The notes: generated from the letters alone by a model not told the origin. DNA of 18,722 nt from Faecousia sp. (GCA_029258495.1 JARHYV010000021.1:1-18722), one strand, 5' to 3'; counted from the stretch's first letter, positions 8,266 to 14,458 are shown. Numbers and translations are program-made.

Positions 8266-9578
8266 ATACACGGATGCTCACTCCGGTGTATGCAGGGGTG
8301 TTTACCATCATCTGCCAGCTGTTCATGCCGTGGATCACGATCCCCATGCTCAAGCGGTGCAAGCTGCCGGGAAAATACTCGATTTTTCAGACAGGGCAGC
8401 TGTTTCGGAACCTTCAGGACGCAGCAGAGAACTGCACCCGTGTGGAACTGGAGCCGATGACACAGGATGTCCTTTCCGGGCTGATGAAGGTGAGCACGGT
8501 GCTTGCAGTGATGTCGGTGGTGCTGATGGCGGTGATGGTATGGGTGATCGCATCGGTGCTGATCCGCCGAACCAAGAGCAAAACAGCGGTGCGGATCGGC
8601 TTTGGGCTGAATTTCCTGTTCGGGGCAGCCGTGTGCGCAGTCGGAGTCATGGTCAATCTTCTGATAAATCAGCAGATGGGGCGTGAGAATACCTTTTTCA
8701 ATCTGACGGTGCACAGTCAGGCTCAGATCACCTCGTGGATCTTCGGGCAGATGCTGATATCGGTCATCGTGTTTTTTGCCGCAGGCAGACTGCTGACTCT
8801 GGAGGATCAGACGCAGCCCCAGATGTATGTGGAGCGGAGCATGCGTGAAGACCGCAGAGTCAGCCGGCGGACATGGATGGCCATCGCAATGATCCTTCTG
8901 GCGATCCCTCTGGTGATCTTTTTCGGGGTTTACTTTATGGGGGATCGGGGATATGTCTTTATCGGGCTGTGCATTGTGTGTCTTGCGATGCTGCCCTTTG
9001 CAATGGTTTTTGAGGATCGGAAACCTCAGGCAAGAGAACTTCTGCTGATCGCTGTCATGGCAGGCATTGCAGTAGCCGGACGCATGGCATTTTTTATGCT
9101 GCCCCAGTTCAAGCCTGCAACGGCGGTGGTGATCATTGCCGGCATCGGTTTGGGAGCGGAGGCCGGATTCCTCACCGGTGCAGTCACCGGATTTGTGTCC
9201 AATTTTTTCTTTGGGCAGGGGCCGTGGACACCGTGGCAGATGTTTGCCTTTGGCATCATCGGCTTTCTGGCGGGGCTCCTGTTCCATCGGAGCAGGCGGC
9301 TCAAACGGATGAATGAATATGTCCGTCTGGCACTGGAGTGTATTTACGGCGGAGTCGCCACCTTGGTGATCTACGGATTGATCATGGATCTGTCCGGTGT
9401 TTTGACCATGACCGCAGACGGGGTCAGCTGGAGCGTTCTGCTTGCAAAGGTGGTCAGCGGATTTCCGTTTAATATGATCCATGCAGCATCCACCGTGTTC
9501 TTTTTGCTGTTTCTTGCCCGACCGATGGAGAAGAAATTGGAGCGCATCAAGAAAAAGTACGGCATTCTGGAGGTGTGA
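8238..9578 (+). CDS. ECF transporter S component (CbrT-like, probable cobalamin) with extra N-terminal membrane region
   Basis: 446-aa membrane protein, the substrate-binding subunit. The likely start is GTG 8238, overlapping the ATPase gene by 28 nt, with AAAGGA about 12 nt upstream; ATG 8274 is the alternative. The C-terminal half (about 209-446) is a typical S component: hydrophobic helices plus the strongly conserved-looking NFFFGQGPWTPWQM and GFLAGLLF, which I associate with the CbrT-like group of S components. The N-terminal half (about 1-205) is unusual. It adds roughly four hydrophobic segments (about 13-35, 85-110, 117-140, 160-182) and a soluble linker with PQMYVERSMRED. S components normally have about 180-220 residues and six helices, so this chain is about twice the usual length. 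Specificity for B12 is inferred from the riboswitch and the DUF4430 partners. Confidence 0.85.
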   Translation: MQTKQATGLDTRMLTPVYAGVFTIICQLFMPWITIPMLKRCKLPGKYSIFQTGQLFRNLQDAAENCTRVELEPMTQDVLSGLMKVSTVLAVMSVVLMAVMVWVIASVLIRRTKSKTAVRIGFGLNFLFGAAVCAVGVMVNLLINQQMGRENTFFNLTVHSQAQITSWIFGQMLISVIVFFAAGRLLTLEDQTQPQMYVERSMREDRRVSRRTWMAIAMILLAIPLVIFFGVYFMGDRGYVFIGLCIVCLAMLPFAMVFEDRKPQARELLLIAVMAGIAVAGRMAFFMLPQFKPATAVVIIAGIGLGAEAGFLTGAVTGFVSNFFFGQGPWTPWQMFAFGIIGFLAGLLFHRSRRLKRMNEYVRLALECIYGGVATLVIYGLIMDLSGVLTMTADGVSWSVLLAKVVSGFPFNMIHAASTVFFLLFLARPMEKKLERIKKKYGILEV

Positions 9579-9619
9579 TCCCCATGTACCGCAGAGGGAC
9601 ATCCTGCTTGCGAAGGTAC

Positions 9620-9647
9620 TTGACAGGATCGGGGAATATGGTATAAA
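9620..9647 (+). promoter_or_regulatory. Sigma-A-type promoter for the small membrane protein gene
   Basis: TTGACA (9620-9625) and TATAAA (9642-9647) are separated by 16 nt, with an extended -10 TGg just before the -10 box. It lies 42 nt after the S-component stop and would start transcription near 9654, so the next gene is expressed independently of the B12 operon. Confidence 0.75.
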
Positions 9648-9713
9648 TAAACTATACAGACCGTCTTGCAGCGGATGTCCACTGTGAGGCGGACGGCTGG
9701 CCTTCAACACAAC

Positions 9714-9719
9714 AGGAGG
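9714..9719 (+). promoter_or_regulatory. Ribosome-binding site that decides the start at 9727
   Basis: AGGAGG ends one base before an ATG at 9721 but seven bases before an in-frame ATG at 9727. The second spacing is normal and the first is too short, so translation most likely begins at 9727. Confidence 0.7.
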
Positions 9720-9726
9720 GATGAAC

Positions 9727-10287
9727 ATGGCGATTTCCAAAAAAATTTGGTTGGCTCTGATTTTGATCGGCGTGATCGTGGTGAATTTCGTGCTGAGTGT
9801 GTTGTTCCATGGTGTGTTCCTGTGCAGGGGTCTGGATCCTGAGGATGCAGGCACTCTGGGGCAGGTTTACCCGGAATATGAGAACTGCACGGTTCTCGAT
9901 TCTGTACGGGTGAAGGATTCTGCCGTGACCCTTATCCGTACCGGCGATCAGTCGGTGTTCCTTCTGGAATTTCAGAAAAATCTCTTCCTGCCCAGATATC
10001 GGCTGCAGGATGCCACGGAGCTTGTGCCGGAGAATACGGATGAATATCTTGCCATTCAGACGGTGCAGACCGTTTATGTGATCCAGATCCTGAACCGGGA
10101 GAAGATCAACATGGGGTGGGAAGTAAAGCAGTCTTTGGGGTGGGAAGTAAAACAGACCCTGCAGCGGGGCAATTTTGCCGTTGAGTACGGTGTGACTGTG
10201 CTTGTGCTGTTGCTGGTGGAGTATGCCGGATACCGGTATGTGACCATTTCTGGGAAAAACCGTCAGAAAAAGAATGACAGAACATAA
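9727..10287 (+). CDS. Small membrane protein of unknown function
   Basis: 186-aa protein that I do not recognise. It begins MAISKKIWLALILIGVIV, a membrane helix (about residues 5-29), followed by a middle domain of about 120 residues with mixed beta-like sequence (VYPEYENCTVLDSVRVKDSA). A second helix lies near 153-172 (VTVLVLLLVEYAGY) and a basic tail, NRQKKNDRT, ends it. The middle part would lie outside the cell if both ends are cytoplasmic. Just before the second helix the sequence contains two copies of GWEVKQ made by a 24-nt in-frame duplication. The gene has its own promoter and a strong terminator, so it is a single-gene unit; there is no sign that it belongs to the B12 operon except adjacency. 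Confidence 0.75.
   Translation: MAISKKIWLALILIGVIVVNFVLSVLFHGVFLCRGLDPEDAGTLGQVYPEYENCTVLDSVRVKDSAVTLIRTGDQSVFLLEFQKNLFLPRYRLQDATELVPENTDEYLAIQTVQTVYVIQILNREKINMGWEVKQSLGWEVKQTLQRGNFAVEYGVTVLVLLLVEYAGYRYVTISGKNRQKKNDRT
10113..10155 (+). repeat. 24-nt-period tandem duplication inside the membrane protein gene
   Basis: A 19-nt unit at 10113-10131 recurs at 10137-10155 with one mismatch (AAGCAG versus AAACAG). The period of 24 nt keeps the frame and gives GWEVKQSL-GWEVKQTL. Confidence 0.85.
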
Positions 10288-10290
10288 TAA

Positions 10291-10328
10291 ATGCCCGAAG
10301 GAAACCAAGGTTTTCTTCGGGCATTTTG
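10291..10328 (+). terminator. Bidirectional rho-independent terminator between convergent genes
   Basis: A 15-bp stem (10292-10306 with 10309-10323, arms TGCCCGAAGGAAACC and GGTTTTCTTCGGGCA, G-T pairs included) has a 2-nt apex and is followed by TTTT. On the other strand it is followed by TTTATTATG. It closes the + strand gene ending at 10287 and the minus-strand operon ending at 10345. Confidence 0.87.
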
Positions 10329-10344
10329 CACGGTAAAATAGCAA

Positions 10345-10806
10345 TTAGGTTTGAACTTCGTGAGGGATCAGGATCTTCTCAACGGAAAATGTTCCGTTGT
10401 CGATCTCCATCACAGCCATGGTGATCTCCTGATGGAACCTTCTGGGGCCGCAGCTCCCGGGATTGAGCCACAGAGTCCCATCCTTCATTTCCTGCACATA
10501 TTTGTGGGAATGACCGAAGATGATGACATCCACAGCAGGAAGGTCGTCCGGAATATCCTTCTTGTTGTGCACCATGTAAAACGATACACCGCCAAGGGTA
10601 AATGTGCAGTCATGGGGGAGTCCTTCTGCCCACTGCTTGTCGTTGTTGCCACGGACGATATACAGCGGAGCGTACTGCTTTAGCTCGTCCACGATTTTTT
10701 GGGTGTTGATATCGCCGCCGTGTACAATGGCATCGGCAGTTTTCAGATGCTCCAGAACCTGAGGGCGAAGGAGCCCGTGGGTATCGGAGAGGATCGCAAG
10801 TTTCAT
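10345..10806 (-). CDS. YfcE/MJ0936-type metallophosphoesterase
   Basis: 153-aa calcineurin-like phosphoesterase. Members of this family are small metal-dependent (Mn/Ni) phosphodiesterases of uncertain cellular substrate. The start at 10806 (MKLAILSDTHG) follows AAAGGAGG at normal spacing. The metal-ligand motifs are all present: D8-x-H10, GGD (30-32), GNND (53-56), H80 in MVHN, GHSH (98-101), and NPGS (115-118). The length fits the family. The start codon overlaps the stop of the upstream 65-codon ORF as ATGA, so the two are translationally coupled and belong to one minus-strand operon with the acidic-tailed protein upstream. In many bacteria a gene of this family follows the dITP/XTP pyrophosphatase gene; that gene is not seen here. 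Confidence 0.93.
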   Translation of the reverse strand: MKLAILSDTHGLLRPQVLEHLKTADAIVHGGDINTQKIVDELKQYAPLYIVRGNNDKQWAEGLPHDCTFTLGGVSFYMVHNKKDIPDDLPAVDVIIFGHSHKYVQEMKDGTLWLNPGSCGPRRFHQEITMAVMEIDNGTFSVEKILIPHEVQT

Positions 10807-11000
10807 GGGGTTCCTCCTTTGCGGCTGTTGCCGCCGAATTCGCAGCCGTCTGTATGGTGATGCCCGTAATACCATCTGCCATACCGATAGCCATAGTGTG
10901 CAGGACAGTTGGCGCAGTCGCCGTTACAGCGTCCGTTGCGGACATGGGGCTTTTTCCCAAACAGGGCATTTAACCCGAAAAGTGCCGTAAAAAATCCGAT
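10803..11000 (-). CDS. Cys/His/Tyr/Gly-rich small protein with no standard start codon
   Basis: A 65-codon open frame reads IGFFTALFGLNALFGKK at its start, then RCNGDCANCPAHYGYRY, GRWYYGHHH and DGCEFGGN. Its stop overlaps the phosphoesterase start as ATGA, a classic coupled-gene arrangement, and it contains that gene's ribosome-binding site. The Cys pattern C25-x3-C29-x2-C32 plus C53 and nearby His residues suggests metal binding. No ATG, GTG or TTG occurs in frame anywhere after the upstream stop (TAG, 11030-11028). The hydrophobic opening would suit a start at the ATC codon at 11000, with GAAGAGAG a few bases before it. The same frame is continuous with the upstream gene across that TAG, so readthrough is another possibility, and a mutated or misread ATG is a third. 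Function unknown. Confidence 0.5.
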   Translation of the reverse strand: MGFFTALFGLNALFGKKPHVRNGRCNGDCANCPAHYGYRYGRWYYGHHHTDGCEFGGNSRKGGTP

Positions 11001-11027
11001 TTTCGGCTCTCTTCTGGCAGGGGCAGC

Positions 11028-11453
11028 CTACCATTCTTCCGGTTCTTCCGGCTCCTCTTCCTCCTCCTCGTATTCGTCTTCTTCCTCGTCCGGATCCGGA
11101 GAAAAAGCCACACCGCTGCGCTTGGCGGCGATCCAAAGCAGCTGTTCATCGACTCCGGCATCCAGCAGCTCATCCAGCTGTTCCCGGGTAAAACGGTTTT
11201 TGCAGGATAGGATCAGATCCTCGGGGACGGTATCCAGACAGTCCACAAGCTCCACGATCTCCCGTGCGGTGAATTCCACATCCTCGCAGAGGGCTTTTTG
11301 GATCAATCGAGTGGCAGCTTTTTCGTTATACAGGGACTGGACGACTTCCACGATCTCGTCTGATGCGCCGAAATTTTTCAGGGATGAGATATTGTTGATT
11401 TGTGTGCGCTCAGTCCAGTCGCTGTACCGCTCGTAATAGGTATCCCAATCCAT
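11028..11453 (-). CDS. Uncharacterised protein with acidic C-terminal tail
   Basis: 141-aa soluble protein that I do not recognise. The start MDWDTYYERYSDW at 11453 follows AAAGGGG about ten bases upstream; longer in-frame starts up to 11567 lie upstream of the likely promoter. The first 110 residues look mainly helical, with SSLKNFGASDEIVEVVQSL, EIVELVDCLD and FTREQLDELLDAG, possibly repeated short helical units. The last 25 residues are almost pure D/E with some P and end in W. It is the first gene of a minus-strand operon with the Cys-rich small ORF and the metallophosphoesterase. An acidic tail of this kind often binds basic partners or metal, but nothing here proves a role. Confidence 0.78.
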   Translation of the reverse strand: MDWDTYYERYSDWTERTQINNISSLKNFGASDEIVEVVQSLYNEKAATRLIQKALCEDVEFTAREIVELVDCLDTVPEDLILSCKNRFTREQLDELLDAGVDEQLLWIAAKRSGVAFSPDPDEEEDEYEEEEEEPEEPEEW

Positions 11454-11503
11454 GTTTAAGCAGCCCCTTTCCAAATCCTGATACATGAATGTTTGATATT
11501 TCC

Positions 11504-11533
11504 ATGATATCACAGGGAGATTTCCCATGTCAA
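11504..11533 (-). promoter_or_regulatory. Probable promoter of the minus-strand operon
   Basis: Read on the minus strand, TTGACA (11533-11528) and TATCAT (11509-11504) are 18 nt apart and lie about 50 nt before the start at 11453. The -35 is perfect and the -10 matches five of six bases. Confidence 0.6.
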
Positions 11534-11603
11534 GAAACCCAACCTTTGCACAGCTCTCTGCCCCCAATACTTCATTGAGGCAGGCTATGGAAAGGATGCT
11601 TGC

Positions 11604-11635
11604 AAAAAAAGCGCCTTACCCGATGGGTAAGGCGC
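11604..11635 (-). terminator. Rho-independent terminator of the bL25 gene
   Basis: A perfect 11-bp stem GCGCCTTACCC (11611-11621) / GGGTAAGGCGC (11625-11635) with a 3-nt loop. On the minus strand it is followed by seven T (11610-11604), 11 nt after the bL25 stop. Confidence 0.9.
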
Positions 11636-11646
11636 TTGGTGCCGTG

Positions 11647-12216
11647 TTATTCGGATGCAGCCTCCGGATCGATCGCCATTTTGTTTTCGGTGATCCGAAG
11701 AACAATGCTGTCGCCGGGAAGATGGAGCGTGATATGCTCGTTGTTCAGCTCCGGGATGTCCGCCAGAGTGATCAGAGTACCGGGTGCGGCACCCTCCAGA
11801 TCCAAGGTGACATGGTCGACCATGTACTCAGGAAGGGACTCGTAGGGGACTTCGTCGATCATCTGCTCCAGAATACCCCGGACATTGTCTGCATTCTTTC
11901 TGGAAATGTGGGCAAAGCTGTTTACGGTCTGACCGGCCTTCAGTGCCTGAAAGCTCAGATGCTCCACATTCTGGTTGTCGGGATTTCTCGTGAATTCCTT
12001 GATTTGAGCAGGGATGACCTGTCCGTCCAGGTTCAGCCGGATCTTGCTGCCGTCGTGTTTCTGGCGGCAGAGCTGGTTGGCATCCTGCTGAGTCATCTGG
12101 ATCGAAATTGCGTTGGGCAGAGAACCTCCATACACAGAGCAGGGCACAATGCCCACTCGCCGCAGGTGCTTTGCTTTTGCTGCCGGATCTCGTTTTTCCA
12201 CATTGATAATGTCCAT
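11647..12216 (-). CDS. rplY: 50S ribosomal protein bL25 (CTC/TL5 type, two domains)
   Basis: 189-aa protein of the bL25 family, which binds 5S rRNA in the central protuberance of the large subunit; the two-domain form is also called CTC or general stress protein Ctc. The start at 12216 (MDIINVEKRD) follows AGGAGG at normal spacing. The N-terminal domain (about 1-92) has the family pattern EKRD..K.LRR.G.VPC.VYGG. The C-terminal TL5-type domain (about 93-189) includes VNSFAHISRKNADNVRG, LPEYMVDHVTLDLEGA and TLADIPELNNEHITL, close to the usual length of about 180-220. It stands alone with its own promoter, a leader of about 140 nt and a terminator. Confidence 0.92.
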   Translation of the reverse strand: MDIINVEKRDPAAKAKHLRRVGIVPCSVYGGSLPNAISIQMTQQDANQLCRQKHDGSKIRLNLDGQVIPAQIKEFTRNPDNQNVEHLSFQALKAGQTVNSFAHISRKNADNVRGILEQMIDEVPYESLPEYMVDHVTLDLEGAAPGTLITLADIPELNNEHITLHLPGDSIVLRITENKMAIDPEAASE

Positions 12217-12359
12217 TGTTTTCCTCCTATTTGTATATGTGTATATTCTATACCTGTGCTTGGTTACACAGGGAATAGACGCAAAAAAGAAGCACCTCAT
12301 GCGTGCGACGGAGATCGCACCACAAAAGCCCTTCTTTCTGACGGTTCTTTTTAGATTGT
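12217..12359 (-). promoter_or_regulatory. Hairpin-rich leader of the bL25 mRNA
   Basis: The 5' leader of about 140 nt holds three inverted repeats. They are GTGCGA (12303-12308)/TCGCAC (12315-12320), CCTGTG (12253-12258)/CACAGG (12267-12272) and GTATA (12241-12245)/TATAC (12249-12253). A run of six T follows the first hairpin on the minus strand, but that hairpin is 14 nt away, so a terminator is not clear. The leader may be a feedback-control site; I know of no matching class. Confidence 0.35.
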
Positions 12360-12365
12360 GAATAT

Positions 12366-12394
12366 AGTATAACACATGTTTATGAAGAAAGCAA
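12366..12394 (-). promoter_or_regulatory. Promoter of the bL25 gene
   Basis: On the minus strand TTGCTT (12394-12389) and TATACT (12371-12366) are exactly 17 nt apart, in AT-rich surroundings. This places the transcription start near 12359. Confidence 0.65.
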
Positions 12395-12577
12395 ATTTAA
12401 TTTATTTTGCACAATGCGTCGGATCCTGCCGAACGGGGAGGAAAGCCTGTTTTTTCATTGCCCCAACAAGACAATCGTAACACATGCTGAAATAAAATGC
12501 AACGATTGAATGAAAGAAAATCAGTATTTCTATGTTATGTACCAAGAAAACAAAACAATTTCGTATAGAATGCCGTC
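12395..12577. other. Gene-free spacer upstream of the RNA candidate
   Basis: About 180 bases of AT-rich sequence between the bL25 promoter and the next + strand promoter. I see no convincing ORF, RNA or terminator in it. The string GGGGAGGAAAGC near 12436-12447 looks like a ribosome-binding site but no open frame follows it. Confidence 0.5.
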
Positions 12578-12606
12578 TTGCAAAACAAGAGGATCGGTGT
12601 TATCCT
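12578..12606 (+). promoter_or_regulatory. Probable promoter of the structured RNA
   Basis: TTGCAA (12578-12583) and TATCCT (12601-12606) with a 17-nt spacer. The start would be near 12613. Both boxes are imperfect (four of six matches each), so this is a moderate call. Confidence 0.5.
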
Positions 12607-12629
12607 TTAGGTACAAAGAGGTGATACCA

Positions 12630-12641
12630 ATGTACAAGTAA
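12630..12641 (+). CDS. Three-codon ORF (MYK) near the 5' end of the RNA
   Basis: ATG TAC AAG TAA follows GAGGTG with a 6-nt spacing, an ideal ribosome-binding arrangement. It sits within the inverted repeat GTACA (12611-12615)/TGTAC (12631-12635). Three-codon upstream ORFs are known to sense ribosome-targeting drugs in attenuators such as that of Listeria lmo0919. Whether this one is translated is unproven, and chance is possible for so short an ORF. Confidence 0.3.
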   Translation: MYK

Positions 12642-12850
12642 CACCCGGTTCCCAAGATGGGCAAAACAGCAGGACACGCTTTCCGGATAATCTCCCGATG
12701 ACATAGATTTCCAAAGAACGATGATCCAAATTTTTAGATGGTTGTGAAGGAATTGAGAACGGGAGCAATTCAAAATGAACGGGAAAGCGGTGTTCAATCC
12801 GTAGAAAGAGAGGTTAACCACGGATGTTAGATACCAAGAATTCACAGAAG

Positions 12851-12906
12851 TGACCCTTGATTGGCAAGGATCCGGATGGATCTCCAGTCAAGGGTCATTT
12901 CTTTTG
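12851..12906 (+). terminator. Strong terminator at the end of the RNA candidate
   Basis: A stem of about 14 bp, TGACCCTTGATTGG (12851-12864) with CCAGTCAAGGGTCA (12884-12897), is followed by TTTCTTTTG. The apical part also contains GGATCC and GGATCT, which may add an inner hairpin. Confidence 0.8.
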
Positions 12907-12920
12907 CGCCGCAGGCAGAG

Positions 12921-12941
12921 CACCCGAAAGGGTGTTTTTTT
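12921..12941 (+). terminator. Second tandem terminator before the MATE gene
   Basis: CACCC (12921-12925), a GAAA tetraloop and GGGTG (12930-12934) are followed by seven T. It backs up the previous terminator and insulates the MATE promoter. Confidence 0.8.
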
Positions 12942-12956
12942 ATTGCAGACTCCGGC

Positions 12957-12987
12957 TTGACTCTGCCATAATGGCATAGTATATAAT
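12957..12987 (+). promoter_or_regulatory. Promoter of the MATE efflux gene
   Basis: TTGACT (12957-12962) is followed after 17 nt by TATATA (12980-12985), overlapping a TATAAT at 12982-12987. It lies just after the terminator pair and gives a short leader of about 30 nt. Confidence 0.72.
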
Positions 12988-13021
12988 CTCGGGAGAATTT
13001 GAAGGATCTCTGGAGGAAAAC

Positions 13022-14335
13022 ATGAATTTTTTGACGGATGATGTAAAAAAACTGTATTTTAAGTTCTTGACGGCCTCGATCATGAGCGCACTGGTGGTGT
13101 CGATCTATGCATTCGTAGATACCATTGCCGTGGGTCAATCGGAAGGCCCTATGGGAACGGCAGCCATGGCGGTCATCACACCGCTGTACGGCGTGTTTGG
13201 CTTTTTCTCGCTGATGTGCGGCATCGGCGGCTCGGTGCTGATGAGCAAGGCAAAGGGAGAGGGACACGAGGAGAAGGGAAATGCCTATTTTACTGCGGCA
13301 TTGATGCTCCTTGCGATCATTATGGTTACCTTTTGGGTGATCCTTGGCCTTTTCCATAAGCAGATCTTCCGGTTTTTCGGTGCAGATGACACGCTGATGG
13401 GCAAGGTCATGGAATATGCCCGATGGATGCTGATCTTCTTCCCGGCGTTCATCACGCCATCGTGTCTGGGTGCCTTTATCCGCAACGACGGCGCGCCGCA
13501 GCGGGCAATGATGGCGGTGATCGCAGGCGGCAGCGTGAATGTGTTCGGGGACTGGTTCTTTGTGTTCCCTATGGGCATGGGCATGGAGGGCGCCGCCATT
13601 GCAACGGTGGCAGGTGTGTTCACCCAGATCTGCGTGATGTCCACCCACTTTTTTGGGAAAAGATGCAAATTAAAGCTGTGCAAGCCAAAGGTTCCGAAAA
13701 TCGCCATCAGAAATATCCTGAAGGTAGGTTTTTGCGCAGGAGTCATTGAGCTGGGGACGGTCATCATTGCCATTTTTATGAATAACCAGATCATGAAGTA
13801 CGGCGGTACAACGGAGCTTGCCGTGTACGGTGTCATTGTGACGATCTTTCAGCTGTTTTCCGCTATGTTCAGCGGCGTGGGACAGGCGATCCAGCCCTTG
13901 GTTTCCTCAAACTACGGGGCAGGCAATCACCACAGAAATGCAGGGTTCTGGAAATTGGCATTTGTCACGGTGCTGATTTTCGGCGGTGTCTTTACGGCAG
14001 TGGGTGAGCTGTTTCCGGTGCAGATCACACGGGTGTTCATCGATGCGACTCCGGAGGTCATTCATGCGGCGCCGGGGATATTCAGAAGGTTCTTCCTGCT
14101 GTATCTGGTATCGGGGGTATCGGTGCTTTCCATATACTATCTGCAATCCACCATGCGCAACAGGACAGCGGTGATGATCTCAGTGCTGAAGGGCGCGGTG
14201 GTCAGCGGAGTGTTCATCATGATCCTGCCGATTTTCATGGGCATCCGGGGCGTGTGGCTGGCAATGCCATGCTCTGAGTTCCTGGTGGCGATGCTTGCCT
14301 ATACCATGGTGAAACGGGGAAGAAAGCCCCTGTAA
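13022..14335 (+). CDS. MATE family efflux transporter (MepA-like)
   Basis: 437-aa inner-membrane protein of the multidrug and toxin extrusion family, which exports cationic drugs or metabolites using Na+ or H+. The start at ATG 13022 follows GGAGG (13012-13016). The sequence has the family's twelve-helix look with two similar halves. Typical elements are the N-terminal MSALVVSIYAFVDTIAVGQ, the FGFFSLMCGIGGSVLMSKAKGEG stretch with its following basic loop, and VSSNYGAGN in the second half, equivalent to the first-half motif. The length is normal (about 440-460). It forms a single-gene unit with its own promoter and a strong terminator. The substrate cannot be predicted. The proposed structured RNA and three-codon ORF lie just upstream but are separated by two terminators. 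Confidence 0.92.
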   Translation: MNFLTDDVKKLYFKFLTASIMSALVVSIYAFVDTIAVGQSEGPMGTAAMAVITPLYGVFGFFSLMCGIGGSVLMSKAKGEGHEEKGNAYFTAALMLLAIIMVTFWVILGLFHKQIFRFFGADDTLMGKVMEYARWMLIFFPAFITPSCLGAFIRNDGAPQRAMMAVIAGGSVNVFGDWFFVFPMGMGMEGAAIATVAGVFTQICVMSTHFFGKRCKLKLCKPKVPKIAIRNILKVGFCAGVIELGTVIIAIFMNNQIMKYGGTTELAVYGVIVTIFQLFSAMFSGVGQAIQPLVSSNYGAGNHHRNAGFWKLAFVTVLIFGGVFTAVGELFPVQITRVFIDATPEVIHAAPGIFRRFFLLYLVSGVSVLSIYYLQSTMRNRTAVMISVLKGAVVSGVFIMILPIFMGIRGVWLAMPCSEFLVAMLAYTMVKRGRKPL

Positions 14336-14344
14336 TAGAAACTT

Positions 14345-14379
14345 CAGACGGCAGAGCATAGGCTCTGCCGTCTGATTTT
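14345..14379 (+). terminator. Rho-independent terminator of the MATE gene
   Basis: A 13-bp stem CAGACGGCAGAGC (14345-14357) / GCTCTGCCGTCTG (14362-14374) with a 4-nt loop is followed by ATTTTG, 9 nt after the stop codon. Confidence 0.85.
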
Positions 14380-14458
14380 GTATGATGGAGGGCTGCATGA
14401 AATTGGGGGATCTGAAAATTTGTGAGCAGTATTTCGTATGGAGGTATTCACCTGCCTG

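Larger units (their letters stand above)
12613..12906 (+). ncRNA. Candidate structured RNA of unknown class (about 290 nt)
   Basis: The segment lies between a promoter and a strong terminator and has no long ORF on the + strand. It shows an 11-bp long-range stem with one bulge, ACACGCTTTCC (12674-12684) with GGAAAGCGGTGT (12782-12793). Inside it CTCCCG (12692-12697) can pair with CGGGAG (12760-12765). That second strand lies in the loop of a hairpin GAATTG/CAATTC (12750-12755/12766-12771), so the two pairings form a pseudoknot or exclude each other. A further hairpin ATCCGT/ACGGAT (12797-12802/12820-12825) encloses GGTTAACC. I found no hallmark of tmRNA, RNase P RNA, SRP RNA or a known riboswitch. 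It could instead be an attenuating leader. The following efflux gene has its own promoter, which favours a stand-alone RNA. Confidence 0.42.

Noticed and set aside
6622..8271. A 549-codon open frame on the minus strand opposite the ATPase gene, and similar ones at 8262-9854 and 3939-5312
   Set aside because: All are antisense shadows of genes with clear family motifs.
10909..11436. A 175-codon + strand ORF rich in serine opposite the acidic-tailed protein
   Set aside because: The poly-Ser run is simply the complement of the acidic GAG/GAA codons. It has no ribosome-binding site.
12600..12845. An 81-codon minus-strand ORF across the RNA candidate
   Set aside because: There is no good ribosome-binding site, the composition is not protein-like, and it is antisense to a region with promoter, hairpins and terminator.
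12806..12897. Resemblance of AGAGGTTAACCACGG to the T-box sequence
   Set aside because: Only about nine of thirteen conserved positions match, no specifier stem I was found, and the downstream terminator cannot compete with an antiterminator formed by this string.
12613..12906. Possible tmRNA, RNase P RNA, SRP RNA or 6S RNA
   Set aside because: The diagnostic strings of tmRNA, RNase P RNA and SRP RNA (CCA-ending tRNA-like part, GAGGAAAGTC-type core, GGAAGCAG-type SRP loop) are absent, and the long-range pairing does not give the single open-bubble hairpin of 6S RNA.
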